Positions 8,153 through 16,719 of a stretch of 64,000 bases of DNA are shown here, one piece after another. Source of the DNA: Streptomyces cavernae (GTDB lineage Bacteria > Actinomycetota > Actinomycetes > Streptomycetales > Streptomycetaceae); assembly GCF_004023625.1 (NCBI RefSeq), contig NZ_RPDJ01000015.1:62001-126000 (forward strand), read 5' to 3'. The translations under genes and the position numbers were made by a program. Under the pieces are notes generated by a model. It ran no database searches and was not told the origin of the DNA. It saw only the letters and a program-made list of their open reading frames with translations. Each line of letters starts with the position of its first letter. Positions within the stretch are counted from its first letter, which is position 1.

Positions 8153-9262
8153 TTATGGCAACCGGCTTAGTACCAGGGCGATGTGACGGGACATCATGTC
8201 CATCGCCTGCGCTTCGGACATCGAGAAGGCCAGCCTGGCACCGGTACGGAACAACGTGAGAACACCCTGGACCGGACCGTCCCCGGTGATCAGCGGCACG
8301 CACAGCAATGACGTCACATCGGCCCTGACGAGGACAGGAGCGCCGGAGGCATCCTGACCGAAACCGTCCGGGTCGTCCGGGCGCACCTGAAGCGCGGTCG
8401 ACCCCCCGCGAGCCGCCTCCACCACGAGGGGCGCCGCAGTCGGGTCCTGCTTCGCCAGCGCCGCGGCCTCCTCCTCCGAGGGGCCGAGGACGACCGTACG
8501 GGTGGGGCGCGCGGCCCTGTCGTCGGCCACCACCCAGTCCGCGAACCGGCCGTGCAGCACCCCCGCCACCCGCCGGAGCACATCGGAACGGTCGCCCAGG
8601 GGGACGGAGAGCAGCGCCGTGGTCATCGCGTCCAGCACCTCCATCAGCCCCGCGTGCCGGGTCGCCTCGGTCAGGTCCGGGACCTGGGTCGGGCCGATCT
8701 CCGCCGTGGGCACGCGGGTACCGGCGGGCTGCAGCACTGTCAGGACCGCGGTGCGCGGCTCGCCGCTGGGCCGCAGCCCGGTCAGCGTGGCGTTCACCGG
8801 CACGTCCGGACGCTGCTGCAGGTGCACGACGAGGCTGCGGTCGCCCTCGCCCCGCGCCACCGCCGCCACCTGGGAGCGGAACGCCGCGCGGTCGGAGTGG
8901 GCCAGAAGACCCGTGAGCGGACGGCCCGTGGCGTAACCGGCGCGGACGCCGGTGAAACGGGTTGCCGCGAAGTTCAGCCGTCGTACCACCGTCTCGCGGT
9001 CCACCAGTGCCAGCGGCATCGGCAGCCGCTGGAAGATGGCCCTGAGCAGCTGCTGCTCCAGCCGGTCCGCAGGGGCCGCGGCGGGCGCCGACAGCCGTTC
9101 GTACCAGGGCCACAGCTGATCGGCCACATGGTCGAGCTCGAAGATCGCCGCGTCGAGAACGGTCTGGAGATCCCCGGTCGGCACCGACCGGGCCGACTTG
9201 AGTTCCGCGACGCGGCGTACGAAGTCCGCGAGTTCTTCACCGAATTCCTCCGCGTGCGCCAT
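8153..9262 (-). CDS. PAS-GAF sensor protein
   Basis: A 369-aa cytoplasmic protein. After an N-terminal helical region, residues about 75-190 form a PAS domain (PLALVDRETVVRRLNFAATR), and residues about 215-365 a GAF domain (VLRRVAGVLHGRFADWVVAD...SLLCVPLITGDGPVQGVLTL). No kinase, PP2C or DNA-binding module is visible, so it must pass its signal to a partner. The start ATG 9262 is preferred over the longer frame because homologous starts (MAHAEEF-type) lie there and it faces the divergent GAF-ANTAR gene with a short promoter region. Ligand unknown. Confidence 0.78.
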   Translation of the reverse strand: MAHAEEFGEELADFVRRVAELKSARSVPTGDLQTVLDAAIFELDHVADQLWPWYERLSAPAAAPADRLEQQLLRAIFQRLPMPLALVDRETVVRRLNFAATRFTGVRAGYATGRPLTGLLAHSDRAAFRSQVAAVARGEGDRSLVVHLQQRPDVPVNATLTGLRPSGEPRTAVLTVLQPAGTRVPTAEIGPTQVPDLTEATRHAGLMEVLDAMTTALLSVPLGDRSDVLRRVAGVLHGRFADWVVADDRAARPTRTVVLGPSEEEAAALAKQDPTAAPLVVEAARGGSTALQVRPDDPDGFGQDASGAPVLVRADVTSLLCVPLITGDGPVQGVLTLFRTGARLAFSMSEAQAMDMMSRHIALVLSRLP

Positions 9263-9386
9263 GGGACGAACGTATCCCGTAGCGGGCGATCGTGGGGTGC
9301 GGGAGGCCAACCTGCCGATTGGTTCAATCTGACCGTTTTGCCGGGCTCCCATCGGGCACGCGCAGAGAGGAGCGGGAGGCAGGAGG

Positions 9387-10154
9387 ATGGACCAGAAGGC
9401 ACCAGCAGTTTCAGGAGGGCGGGGGAAGATGCCGGAAACCGATCAGCTGGACCAGCTGGGGACGGAATCCCCCGAGTCGGCCCTGCCCGGACGCAGGCTC
9501 GCCGAGCTCGCCGAGCAGGCGATGCGCTGCACCGTGGAGGCGTGCGGCGCCGCCGCCACCGTCACCGACTCGGGCCCGGAGCGCCCGGCCGCGGTGACCC
9601 ATCCCGACCTGGCCAGGCTCGTCTCCGTCCAGCTCCGCTCCGGACAGGGACCCATTTCGGATGCCGCCGCCGAAGGACGGACCGTCGACGTGACGGACCT
9701 CCTGCGGGACGAGCGCTGGCCGCAGTACCGGGCCATGGCCCTCGACGCCGGCGTACGCTCCAGCGTCACGTTGCCGTTCCGACGCTCCGGGCTCACGGTG
9801 ACGCTGAGCCTTTTCAGCTTCCGCCCCGGCGCACTGCGGAACGCACCGCACGGCCCGGTCCGCGCACTGGGCAACCTCGCCGCGACCTGCCTGGCCCGCG
9901 ACCGCTCGTACCGCGCGGCCCTCACCGAGCTGGACCAGCTCGGCAACGCCCTGCGCTCCCGCCCGATCGTCGACCAGGCCTGCGGCATCGTCATGCACGT
10001 CCTCGGCTGCGACGCGGATTCCGCCTTCGCGGTGCTGCGCCGGGTCTCCCAGGGCACCAACCGCAAACTCTCCGAGGTCGCGGCGGGTCTGGTGGAGGCA
10101 CGGGGGCGGGGTCTGGAGAAGGAGCTGCTGTCACTGGGCAACATGGCGAACTGA
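9387..10154 (+). CDS. GAF-ANTAR RNA-binding regulator
   Basis: A 255-aa protein with a GAF domain at about 30-170 (VSVQLRSGQGPISDAAAEG, SVTLPFRR) and a C-terminal ANTAR domain at about 175-240 with the pattern QLGNALRSRPIVDQACGIVM and ALRRVSQ-type helix. ANTAR domains bind paired hairpins in nascent mRNA and prevent termination; GAF supplies the signal input. ATG 9387 is the longest start; ATG 9429 has a better spaced AGGAGG site and may be used. It is divergent from the PAS-GAF gene, so the two may be one sensory unit. Confidence 0.85.
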   Translation: MDQKAPAVSGGRGKMPETDQLDQLGTESPESALPGRRLAELAEQAMRCTVEACGAAATVTDSGPERPAAVTHPDLARLVSVQLRSGQGPISDAAAEGRTVDVTDLLRDERWPQYRAMALDAGVRSSVTLPFRRSGLTVTLSLFSFRPGALRNAPHGPVRALGNLAATCLARDRSYRAALTELDQLGNALRSRPIVDQACGIVMHVLGCDADSAFAVLRRVSQGTNRKLSEVAAGLVEARGRGLEKELLSLGNMAN

Positions 10155-10544
10155 GACCGGGGGGCCGAGAGCGGGCCGCGCGTCGCACGGATGCGCCGGG
10201 GTGGCCGGTGCGGCGCGTGGCTCTCGCCTTGCGCAGGGGCGGGACTGTCGCTGGTGGCAGGGGCTCGTCGAGGCCGAGGACTGTCGGGGCCGGGGGTGGT
10301 CGGCGCCGTTGCTTGTCAGGGCTGGCGCTTTGTGGGGGCTGGGGCTTGTGTGTGGCGTTGAGGTCGGAGGCGCAGGAACCCTCGAAGGAACCCACTGGAG
10401 CGCCCCCGTCGGCGCCCGGCGTCACCCACCCGGCCCCCCGCGTAGCGCGAATGGTGTCCGGCCACGGGCGGCGCGCGCGATGCCGGGCTCTGATGGGGAC
10501 GGGCACGACCGTCGTGTCCGTCCCCTCGGTCGAAGGAGCTCCAC
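10155..10544. other. Intergenic region
   Basis: 390 bases without a gene. The left 320 bases are G-rich and irregular with no signal I can support. The right end has a strong palindrome (listed separately) and the GAAGGAG ribosome site of the next gene. Confidence 0.5.
10495..10525. promoter_or_regulatory. Long palindrome upstream of repeat-rich surface protein
   Basis: Fifteen-base arms (10495-10509 and 10511-10525) pair with one mismatch around a single base: GGGGACGGGCACGAC against GTCGTGTCCGTCCCC. It ends 19 bases before the ATG at 10545. It could be a 5'-UTR hairpin, an operator, or a terminator of upstream reading; no T-tract follows. Confidence 0.5.
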
Positions 10545-11690
10545 ATGCGCCGCACCGCCCGTGTCCTGTCCGTCACTGCCCTGACCTGCGCTGCCGTGGG
10601 CACGCTCGCACCGGGCGCGAGCGCCACACCTGCGCAACCCTTGGATGCCGCCCACGCCTCGTGGCCGGCGGCTGCCGACCGTACGGCTGCACACACGGAC
10701 GCGGAAGCGGACGCGGACATGAACCGGGGCGGAGAGGGCGGCTCCGGCTCCGGACCGGACTCCGGGCCCGGTAGAGAGAACTCAGGCCGGGACTGGAGCC
10801 AGGGCCGCGGCGAGGCGGGCGCGGGTTCGGGTTCGGGTCGTGGCGAGGCGGGTTCGGGTTGGCATCAGGGTCGTGGTGAGGCGGGGGCTGCCTCGGGTTC
10901 TGGTCGTGGTGAGGCCGGCGCGGGTTCGGGTTCGGGTCGTGGTGAGGCGGGTTCGGGTTGGCATCAGGGTCGTGGTGAGGCGGGGGCTGCCTCGGGTTCT
11001 GGTCGTGGTGAGGCGGGGGCTGCCTCGGGTTCTGGTCGTGGTGAGGCGGGGGCTGCCTCCGGCTCCGGTCGTGGTGAGGCCGGGGCCGCTTCGGGTTCCG
11101 GTCATGGTGGGTCGGAGGCCGCTTCGGGTGCGGGTCGTGGTGGAGCGGGTAAGGAGTCCGGCTTCGGTAACGGTGACGCGGGTGTCAGTGGCGCGGAGGG
11201 CGCCGGTCGTGGTGGAGCGGGTAAGGAGTCCGGCTTCGGTAACGGTGACGCGGGTGTCAGTGGCGCGGAGGGCGCCGGTCGTGGTGGAGCGGGCAAGGAG
11301 TCCGGCTTCGGTAACGGTGACGCGGGTGTCAGTGGCGCGGAGGGCGCCGGTCGTGGTGGAGCGGGCAAGGAGTCCGGCTTCGGTAACGGTGACGCGGGTG
11401 TCAGTGGCGCGGAGGGCGCCGGTCGTGGTGGAGCGGGCAAGGAGTCCGGCTTCGGGCACGGCGACGCCGGTGTCAGTGGCGCGGAAGGCGCGGACGCCGG
11501 CGGCGACGGCCGTCCCGCCGCACCCGTCCTCGGCACCGTCCAGCGTGGTGTCAACGCCGGCGTAGGCGGTGCCTTCGGCGACTCCCCGGCCACCACGATC
11601 GCCGGCGGAATCCTGGTCGCCGGCGCACTGGCCGCCGCCGCGCACCGCACCGCCGGGCACCGCCTCCGCCGCCGCGACACCCAGGGCTGA
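10545..11690 (+). CDS. Secreted, cell-surface Gly/Ala-rich repeat protein
   Basis: A 381-aa protein with a Sec signal peptide (MRRTARVLSVTALTCAAVGT...GASA), a middle of two repeat types, and a C-terminal hydrophobic helix (ATTIAGGILVAGALAAAAHR) followed by a basic tail (HRLRRRDTQG). The first repeat block is built on GRGEAGAGSGSGRGEAG-type units, the second on five 24-residue units beginning GRGGAGKESGFGNGDAGVSG. The layout suggests a protein exported and held in the membrane with a flexible charged stalk in the wall. No catalytic domain is visible. The start follows GAAGGAG. Copy number probably varies between strains. Confidence 0.75.
   Translation: MRRTARVLSVTALTCAAVGTLAPGASATPAQPLDAAHASWPAAADRTAAHTDAEADADMNRGGEGGSGSGPDSGPGRENSGRDWSQGRGEAGAGSGSGRGEAGSGWHQGRGEAGAASGSGRGEAGAGSGSGRGEAGSGWHQGRGEAGAASGSGRGEAGAASGSGRGEAGAASGSGRGEAGAASGSGHGGSEAASGAGRGGAGKESGFGNGDAGVSGAEGAGRGGAGKESGFGNGDAGVSGAEGAGRGGAGKESGFGNGDAGVSGAEGAGRGGAGKESGFGNGDAGVSGAEGAGRGGAGKESGFGHGDAGVSGAEGADAGGDGRPAAPVLGTVQRGVNAGVGGAFGDSPATTIAGGILVAGALAAAAHRTAGHRLRRRDTQG
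10803..11110 (+). repeat. Degenerate in-frame repeats (GRGEAG type)
   Basis: DNA units built on GGTCGTGGTGAGGCGGGGGC recur about nine times, including a larger duplicated block near 10850 and 10945. All are in frame and code the first stalk of the surface protein. Confidence 0.8.
11133..11492 (+). repeat. 72-bp in-frame tandem repeat, five copies
   Basis: Units start at 11133, 11205, 11277, 11349 and 11421, each 72 bp and nearly identical; the last has His in place of Asn (GFGHGD). Each unit encodes 24 residues, so gain or loss of copies keeps the frame. Confidence 0.95.
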
Positions 11691-11821
11691 CCCCGGTCAA
11701 CCTCCCGGTATGGGTCGGCCCGGCGTCTCGACAGAGGAACGTGAGAGGCGTGACACGCCCCGCCAGGGTGGAAACGGCCGAAGGGGGCACTGGGTACGCA
11801 GAGCCCAGGGAGGTCAACGCG

Positions 11822-13111
11822 GTGCCGATGAACAGGCCGACAGGCCGGGCAGTGGAGGAAGGGATGCGGCGGACGGACGCGGAGGGGCACGGGCCCGTTC
11901 GCTACGGGCCGCCGCTGCCCGGCCAGGGCCTGCCCGTGCTGCCGGACCTGGCCGCCGTCGTGGCCGCCGTCGCCGGCCTCGGCCGGGCGGAGCCCGCCGG
12001 CGGCGGCCCCGCACTGCTCGACGCGGCCTGCGGCTACTGGTCCCGGCGCGGGCTGCCCGCCAGGCCGGAACTGACCGCCGCGGCACCCGGTGGCACCGCC
12101 CTGCTGCTGGCTCTGACCGCCGCGGTCGGCGGCGATGTGCTGGTGCCCCGCCCCTGCGCGGCCTGGTGGGAGCCGCACGCCCGGCTCCTGCACAGCCCCG
12201 TCTTCCACGTGCCGACGCCCGCCGAGTGCGGCGGCGTCCCAGACCCGTACGCCTTCCTGGAAACCGTCCGAAGGGTGCGTGACGAGGGTGGCGATCCGCG
12301 GCTGCTCTTCCTTTCCGTCGCCGACGACCCCACCGCCACCGTGGCCCCGCCCGAAGTGCTGCACGAGACCATGGAGGCCGCCGAGGCCGAGGGCCTGCAC
12401 CTGGTCAGCGACGAGACCTGGCGCGACACGGTGCACCCACCCAAGGACACCGTGCTGGTCAGCCCGGCCGAGATGATGCCCGACCGGGTCACCGTCATCG
12501 CCGACCTGGCGGGCGCCCTCCTGCCGGAGGGCTGGCCCGCCGCCGTCGCCCGCTTCCCGGACACCGCCTGGGGAGCGGGGCTGCGGGCCCGGGTCCTCGA
12601 CGTGCTCACCGCGCTCGGCGCGCACATCGCGGCGCCGCTCGCCGCTGCGGCCGCGTACACCCTCGACGAGCCGCCCCCCGTCACGGCGCGCCGCGCGGCC
12701 GCCGTAAGGCTGCACGCGCACGTGGCCGACGCCGCGTACCACGCGGTGGTCGCGGCCGGGGCGCTGGCCCGGCCGCCGCAAGTCGGGCGCCATCTGTACG
12801 CGGACCTCGACCCGCTGCGCCCCGCGCTCACCGCGCACGGCGTCGGCGACGCCCAGGAACTGGAGGACTTCCTCAGCGCCCGGCTGGGCATGCCCGCGCC
12901 CGGCGGACACCGTTTCGGCGAAGGCGTCGACGCCCTGAGTGTGCGGCTGTCCACCGGACCGCTGCTCGGTGCCACGGACGAGGAGCGGCTGGCCGCCCTC
13001 AGCTCGCCCGAGCCTCTCCAAGTGCCGCACGTGAAGCACGCGTTGGCCGCCTTCGGAGCAGTATTCGACGATCTCCGCGACGACGCTCAGCGACGGGAGT
13101 CTCCTCGATGA
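11822..13111 (+). CDS. PLP-dependent aminotransferase-fold protein, probably inactive
   Basis: A 429-aa protein with the outline of class I/II aminotransferases: a PGGTALLLAL glycine loop, a LHLVSDETW segment corresponding to the PLP-ring Asp strand, and a C-terminal small domain. The position of the Schiff-base lysine (usually SFSK after the R-VT strand) reads VIADLAGALLPEGW and has no Lys. The N-P-T-G asparagine motif is also replaced (ADDPTATV). GTG 11822 has a GGGAGG site at proper spacing; longer starts do not. Its stop overlaps the next start (ATGA), so it is cotranslated with the MBL hydrolase. It may be a binding or scaffolding paralogue. Confidence 0.65.
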   Translation: MPMNRPTGRAVEEGMRRTDAEGHGPVRYGPPLPGQGLPVLPDLAAVVAAVAGLGRAEPAGGGPALLDAACGYWSRRGLPARPELTAAAPGGTALLLALTAAVGGDVLVPRPCAAWWEPHARLLHSPVFHVPTPAECGGVPDPYAFLETVRRVRDEGGDPRLLFLSVADDPTATVAPPEVLHETMEAAEAEGLHLVSDETWRDTVHPPKDTVLVSPAEMMPDRVTVIADLAGALLPEGWPAAVARFPDTAWGAGLRARVLDVLTALGAHIAAPLAAAAAYTLDEPPPVTARRAAAVRLHAHVADAAYHAVVAAGALARPPQVGRHLYADLDPLRPALTAHGVGDAQELEDFLSARLGMPAPGGHRFGEGVDALSVRLSTGPLLGATDEERLAALSSPEPLQVPHVKHALAAFGAVFDDLRDDAQRRESPR

Positions 13112-14205
13112 CGCATCAGCCCGAGTCGACCACCACCCAGGACTCCGGCGAGTCGTCTCCAGGCGCGGGCCCGGTCAGTACCGGCGATGCCGGGTCCGCG
13201 ACGCCCCCCGGCGGTGCCGGGTCCGCGACGCCCCGCCCCCTCGGTGAGCCGCGCATGTGGCCCCGTTCCTTCACCGACCGGCTGACCGCGCCGCTGCCGG
13301 GGCTGCGCGGGTTCGCGCGGTTCGCCCGCGAAGGCGCCGTACGACCGGGACCGGAAGGCCTCGTCGACATCCCCCGGCTGCCGTACGAGCCGGGGCCGCT
13401 GCCGCGCGTGGACGCCCGCACGGTCGCGGTCACCTGGGTCGGCCATGCGACCTGGGTGGTCCGGATCGGCGGACTCCTCGTGCTCACCGACCCGGTCTGG
13501 TCCCGCAGGATCCTCGGCACCCCGGCCCGGATCACTCCCGCCGGGGTGACCTGGAGCGCGCTGCCCCGCGTGGACGCGGTCGTCATCAGCCACAACCACT
13601 ACGACCACCTGGACGCCCCGACACTGCGTCAACTTTCGCGAGACACACCGGTGTTCGTCCCGGCCGGACTCGGACGTTGGTTCCGGCGGCGGCGGTTCAC
13701 CGTGGTGACCGAGCTCGACTGGTGGGAAGGGGCCGAACTGGACGGTGTCCGCTTCGACTTCGTGCCCGCGCACCACTGGTCCAAGCGCACCCTCACCGAC
13801 ACCTGCCGCACGCTGTGGGGCGGCTGGGTAATGACCGATCCCGACGGGCAGCGCGTCTACTTCGCGGGCGACACGGGATACGGCCGCTGGTTCGAGCAGA
13901 TCGGCCGCCGCTACCCGGGCATCGATCTGGCCCTGCTGCCGATCGGCGCGTACGACCCGCGCTGGTGGCTGAGCGACGTCCACTGCGACCCGGAGGAGGC
14001 GGTCCGCGCGGCGCAGGACGTGGGCGCCCGCCGGATGGCTCCCATGCACTGGGCGACGTTCATCCTCTCGACGGAGCCGGTGATGGAACCCCTGACACGG
14101 GTGCGCAGGGCGTGGGACGCGGCGGGACTTGACCGCGCGGACCTCTGGGACCTTCCGATCGGAGCGTCGAGGGTTCTCGACCGGGATCCGTCACGTTCCG
14201 GCTGA
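13108..14205 (+). CDS. MBL-fold metallohydrolase, NAPE-PLD/UlaG-like
   Basis: A 365-aa metallo-beta-lactamase-fold protein. After a low-complexity Ser/Gly/Pro N-terminus (1-50) it shows the strand TVAVTWVGHATWVV, the zinc motif SHNHYDHLD, a distal His (PAHHWSK), the metal-bridging Asp (FAGDTGYGRWF) and the final His (APMHWATF). This pattern matches the N-acyl-phosphatidylethanolamine phospholipase D-like / UlaG group, hydrolysing phosphodiester or lactone bonds. It overlaps the PLP-fold gene by four bases. No signal peptide. Substrate unknown. Confidence 0.85.
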   Translation: MTHQPESTTTQDSGESSPGAGPVSTGDAGSATPPGGAGSATPRPLGEPRMWPRSFTDRLTAPLPGLRGFARFAREGAVRPGPEGLVDIPRLPYEPGPLPRVDARTVAVTWVGHATWVVRIGGLLVLTDPVWSRRILGTPARITPAGVTWSALPRVDAVVISHNHYDHLDAPTLRQLSRDTPVFVPAGLGRWFRRRRFTVVTELDWWEGAELDGVRFDFVPAHHWSKRTLTDTCRTLWGGWVMTDPDGQRVYFAGDTGYGRWFEQIGRRYPGIDLALLPIGAYDPRWWLSDVHCDPEEAVRAAQDVGARRMAPMHWATFILSTEPVMEPLTRVRRAWDAAGLDRADLWDLPIGASRVLDRDPSRSG

Positions 14206-14284
14206 AGTCGCGTTCCGGCTGAAGTCGCCTTCCGCCTGTGGTCGCGTTCCGCCTGTGGTCGTGTTCCGCCTGAAGTCGTGTTCC
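14195..14284. repeat. 17-bp tandem repeat
   Basis: Five 17-bp units based on GTTCCGGCTGAAGTCGC begin at 14195, 14212, 14229, 14246 and 14263, with a partial sixth. Variants alternate GGCTGAA and GCCTGTG cores. The array covers the stop codon of the MBL gene, so its first unit codes the last residues. Confidence 0.85.
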
Positions 14285-14388
14285 CCGGCGCTTTTCCGGA
14301 CCAGGGAATTGATGGTGAGGGGAGCCGAAGGGCAGCCGGAGGGCAGCGGACGCAGGGTGGTGCCTGGTGATCTCACGGCGTGACCTGC

Positions 14389-14419
14389 TTGACCTTGACA
14401 CAGTGACAAGGTCTTGGCT
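14389..14419 (+). promoter_or_regulatory. MerR-type promoter/operator of the HEAT operon
   Basis: A dyad spans 14391-14413: arms GACCTTG and CAAGGTC, with inner CAC/GTG pairs around a central A; only one pair mismatches. It lies in the 19-bp gap between a -35-like TTGACC (14389) and a -10-like TTGGCT (14414). An over-long spacer with an internal dyad is the hallmark of MerR-family promoters. The downstream operon encodes a MerR regulator, which is the likely binder. Confidence 0.7.
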
Positions 14420-14439
14420 GTGTCGAGGAGGTGGTCCCG

Positions 14440-15096
14440 ATGACTTTGGAGAGGCTGGAGGACAGCCGCTCGTCAGTGCGGCTGCGGGCAGCGCTGGCGG
14501 TCGGCTCGACCCCTGACCCGCGGTACATCGACAAGCTCGTCGAACGCTGCGCGATCGAGCCCGAGTTCTACGTGCGTGACATGCTTACGTGGGCACTCAC
14601 CCGCCACTCAGCGTCCATGACGGTCCCCAAGCTCATCGATGAACTCCGCTCGGAGCGTGCGCAGGCACGAAGCCAGGCGTTGCACACGCTGTCCAAGATC
14701 GGGGATAGGCAAGCGTGGCCGGCGATCACACGGGAGCTGCTGACCGACGCCGACGACGAGGTGGCGCGGAGCGCCTGGCGAGCAGCGGTCATACTCGTGC
14801 CCGAAGGTGAAGGACCCGAGTTGGCCGCGGTGTTGTCGACACAGCTCGGGCGGGGTGAACGTGAGACACAGTTGAGCCTGAGCCGGGCGCTGATCGCACT
14901 CGGTGAGGTGATCATGCCGACCCTGCGCACCGCGATGACGGATCTCGACCCTCGCGTGCGAGCGCACGCACTCGCGACGGAACGGCTGTTGCGCGACCCG
15001 GACGCCGGATTCGAGTTCGCGATCGAGGAGGCGAAACGCGTCGTCGCCCTCGGCGGGGCCGGTCAGAAGGGGGCGGTAGGCAGTGCTGATCGGTGA
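14440..15096 (+). CDS. HEAT-repeat protein
   Basis: A 218-aa protein made of HEAT-like helical pairs (SVRLRAALAVG, EFYVRDMLTWAL, RAQARSQALHTLSKIGD, DPRVRAHALATE). Such solenoids bind proteins or nucleic acid and have no catalytic residues. ATG 14440 is 8 nt after an AGGAGG site; the GTG nine bases earlier overlaps that site and is unlikely. It is first in an operon and overlaps the MerR-HEAT gene by 14 bases. The shared repeat type suggests the two proteins interact or arose from one another. Confidence 0.8.
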   Translation: MTLERLEDSRSSVRLRAALAVGSTPDPRYIDKLVERCAIEPEFYVRDMLTWALTRHSASMTVPKLIDELRSERAQARSQALHTLSKIGDRQAWPAITRELLTDADDEVARSAWRAAVILVPEGEGPELAAVLSTQLGRGERETQLSLSRALIALGEVIMPTLRTAMTDLDPRVRAHALATERLLRDPDAGFEFAIEEAKRVVALGGAGQKGAVGSADR

Positions 15097-16087
15097 TGTC
15101 GCGCGACGGTCCGGGGTCAGCGCCCGCATGCTCAGGCACTACGAGTTACTCGGTCTGGTACGGCCAACGGGTCGTACCGATTCCGGCTATCGCGAGTACT
15201 CCAGCGAGGACATCCGGCGAATCTTCCATATCGAGAGCCTGCGGTCATTGGGGCTGTCGCTGCGCGACGTCGGGCGCGCGCTCGATGACCCCGGCTTCGC
15301 GCCAGCGGAGCTCGTCGACGACCTCATCCGCCAGACGCGCGACCGCATAGCAGCGGAGACGGAGCTGCTCACGCGACTCCGTCGGATCGGTGCCGCGGAA
15401 CCCGCGGGCTGGGAAGAGGTCCTCCAGACCGTCGCGCTCCTCCAGGCGTTGGGCTCGAAGAGCGCCGGGGTGCGGCAGCGCGCGGCCCTGTCCGCGGTGG
15501 CGGAAGTTCCCGTGCCGGTGGAAGCACTGGTCGAGGCCGTGCTGAGCGAGTCGGACCCGAACGTCGCCGGAGCCCTTCGTTGGGCTCTGGCACAGGCGGG
15601 CGAGGACGGGCTGGCCCTGCTGGCGGAGGGCCTCGGCTCACCCGCGGCCGAGGTGCGGAAACGCGCCGTCCAGTCCATCGCCGAGATTCCGAACGGTGAG
15701 GCGACCGCGGTGCTGCGGGACGCCCTGACGAACCCCGACATCGTGGTTCGCAGATACGCAGCTCTGGCGCTCGGGGCACGTGGCGTAGCCGACGCGGTCC
15801 CGACGCTCATCGACATGATCGTCGAGGAACGGAACGACGCCGACGCGGCCGACGCACTGAGCGCGCTGGCGAACGAGCCCGCGTTGGCGGATCAGATCGC
15901 TACCAGGCTCGTTGACTGCCTTGCCCACGGCAGCACCGATTCGTCTGTACGCCGACGGCTGACACAGGCGCTCGCGGACATCCCGGGAACCACGGCGTCA
16001 AGTGCCCTCGCGGGTCTGTCACATGACGAAGACCGCGCCATCGCGCTTACCGCGGCCTACATTCTGCGGATACGCAACGCACGATGA
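15083..16087 (+). CDS. MerR-family regulator with C-terminal HEAT repeats
   Basis: A 334-aa protein. Residues 1-70 are a MerR winged helix (MLIGDVARRSGVSARMLRHY, GYREYSSEDI), residues about 75-110 a coiled dimerisation helix, and the remaining two thirds are HEAT repeats (EVRKRAVQSIAEIPNGEA, IVVRRYAALALGA). Usual MerR proteins end in a small ligand pocket; here the effector domain is a protein-binding solenoid. It starts at GTG 15083 inside the previous gene, implying coupling. The dyad at 14391 is its probable autoregulatory site. Confidence 0.88.
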   Translation: MLIGDVARRSGVSARMLRHYELLGLVRPTGRTDSGYREYSSEDIRRIFHIESLRSLGLSLRDVGRALDDPGFAPAELVDDLIRQTRDRIAAETELLTRLRRIGAAEPAGWEEVLQTVALLQALGSKSAGVRQRAALSAVAEVPVPVEALVEAVLSESDPNVAGALRWALAQAGEDGLALLAEGLGSPAAEVRKRAVQSIAEIPNGEATAVLRDALTNPDIVVRRYAALALGARGVADAVPTLIDMIVEERNDADAADALSALANEPALADQIATRLVDCLAHGSTDSSVRRRLTQALADIPGTTASSALAGLSHDEDRAIALTAAYILRIRNAR

Positions 16088-16141
16088 CGGATCTTGGCGG
16101 ATCCTGACGTCGTCCCAGTGACTGCGATGGGCTCGGTGGAC

Positions 16142-16516
16142 TCAGTGGAGGCACAGGCAGAACGGATGGCCGGCCGGGTCCGCGTAGATCCGCCAGTTGG
16201 CCCCCGGGCGGTGCTGGTCCGTCCGCTCCAGCACGGTCGCGCCGAGGGCGAGCGCCCGCTTCTCCTCGCCGTCGAGGTCGTCAACGTCGAAGTCCAGGTG
16301 GAGCTGTTGCGGGCGCTCCTGGCCGGGCCATTCGGGCGCTCGGTAGCCGTCCACCCGCTGGCATGCCAGCGGCGTCCCCTCGAACCCGTGCACCTCGACC
16401 CAGCCGGAATCCTCCGGATCCGCGACCACCCGCCCGCCGAGCAGATCCGCGTAGAACTCCGCGAGCCGTAACGGATCGGCGCAGTCCAGCGCGACCGCCT
16501 GCAGCTTTCGAATCAC
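16142..16516 (-). CDS. VOC-family (glyoxalase/bleomycin-resistance fold) protein
   Basis: A 124-aa single-module vicinal-oxygen-chelate protein: KLQAVALDCADPLRLAEFYA at the start, DPEDSGWVEVH, QLHLDFDVDDLD, and the end motif WRIYADPAGHPFCLC. The usual metal ligands (His/Glu) are only partly present. GTG 16516 has GAGGGG at 8 nt; GTG 16525 is the alternative start. It is convergent with the MerR-HEAT gene. Members include glyoxalases, dioxygenases and antibiotic-binding proteins; which applies here is open. Confidence 0.82.
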   Translation of the reverse strand: MIRKLQAVALDCADPLRLAEFYADLLGGRVVADPEDSGWVEVHGFEGTPLACQRVDGYRAPEWPGQERPQQLHLDFDVDDLDGEEKRALALGATVLERTDQHRPGANWRIYADPAGHPFCLCLH

Positions 16517-16719
16517 TTCCGACACCCCTCGCTCTTCGGCCGCTTCCGCGACGCCCCCTACGGCAGGGGTCGTACCCGCCGCGTCGACGGGCATGCGCGG
16601 CGGCACGCCGGACCGCCGCCGCGCTTCGCACCGAATGGGAAGGCAACGGCAGGATCCGCCATCCGCTACGCGAAGCCAGGCGCCACCTCCGGAACAAGTC
16701 CACCGGTACGCACAGCCAG

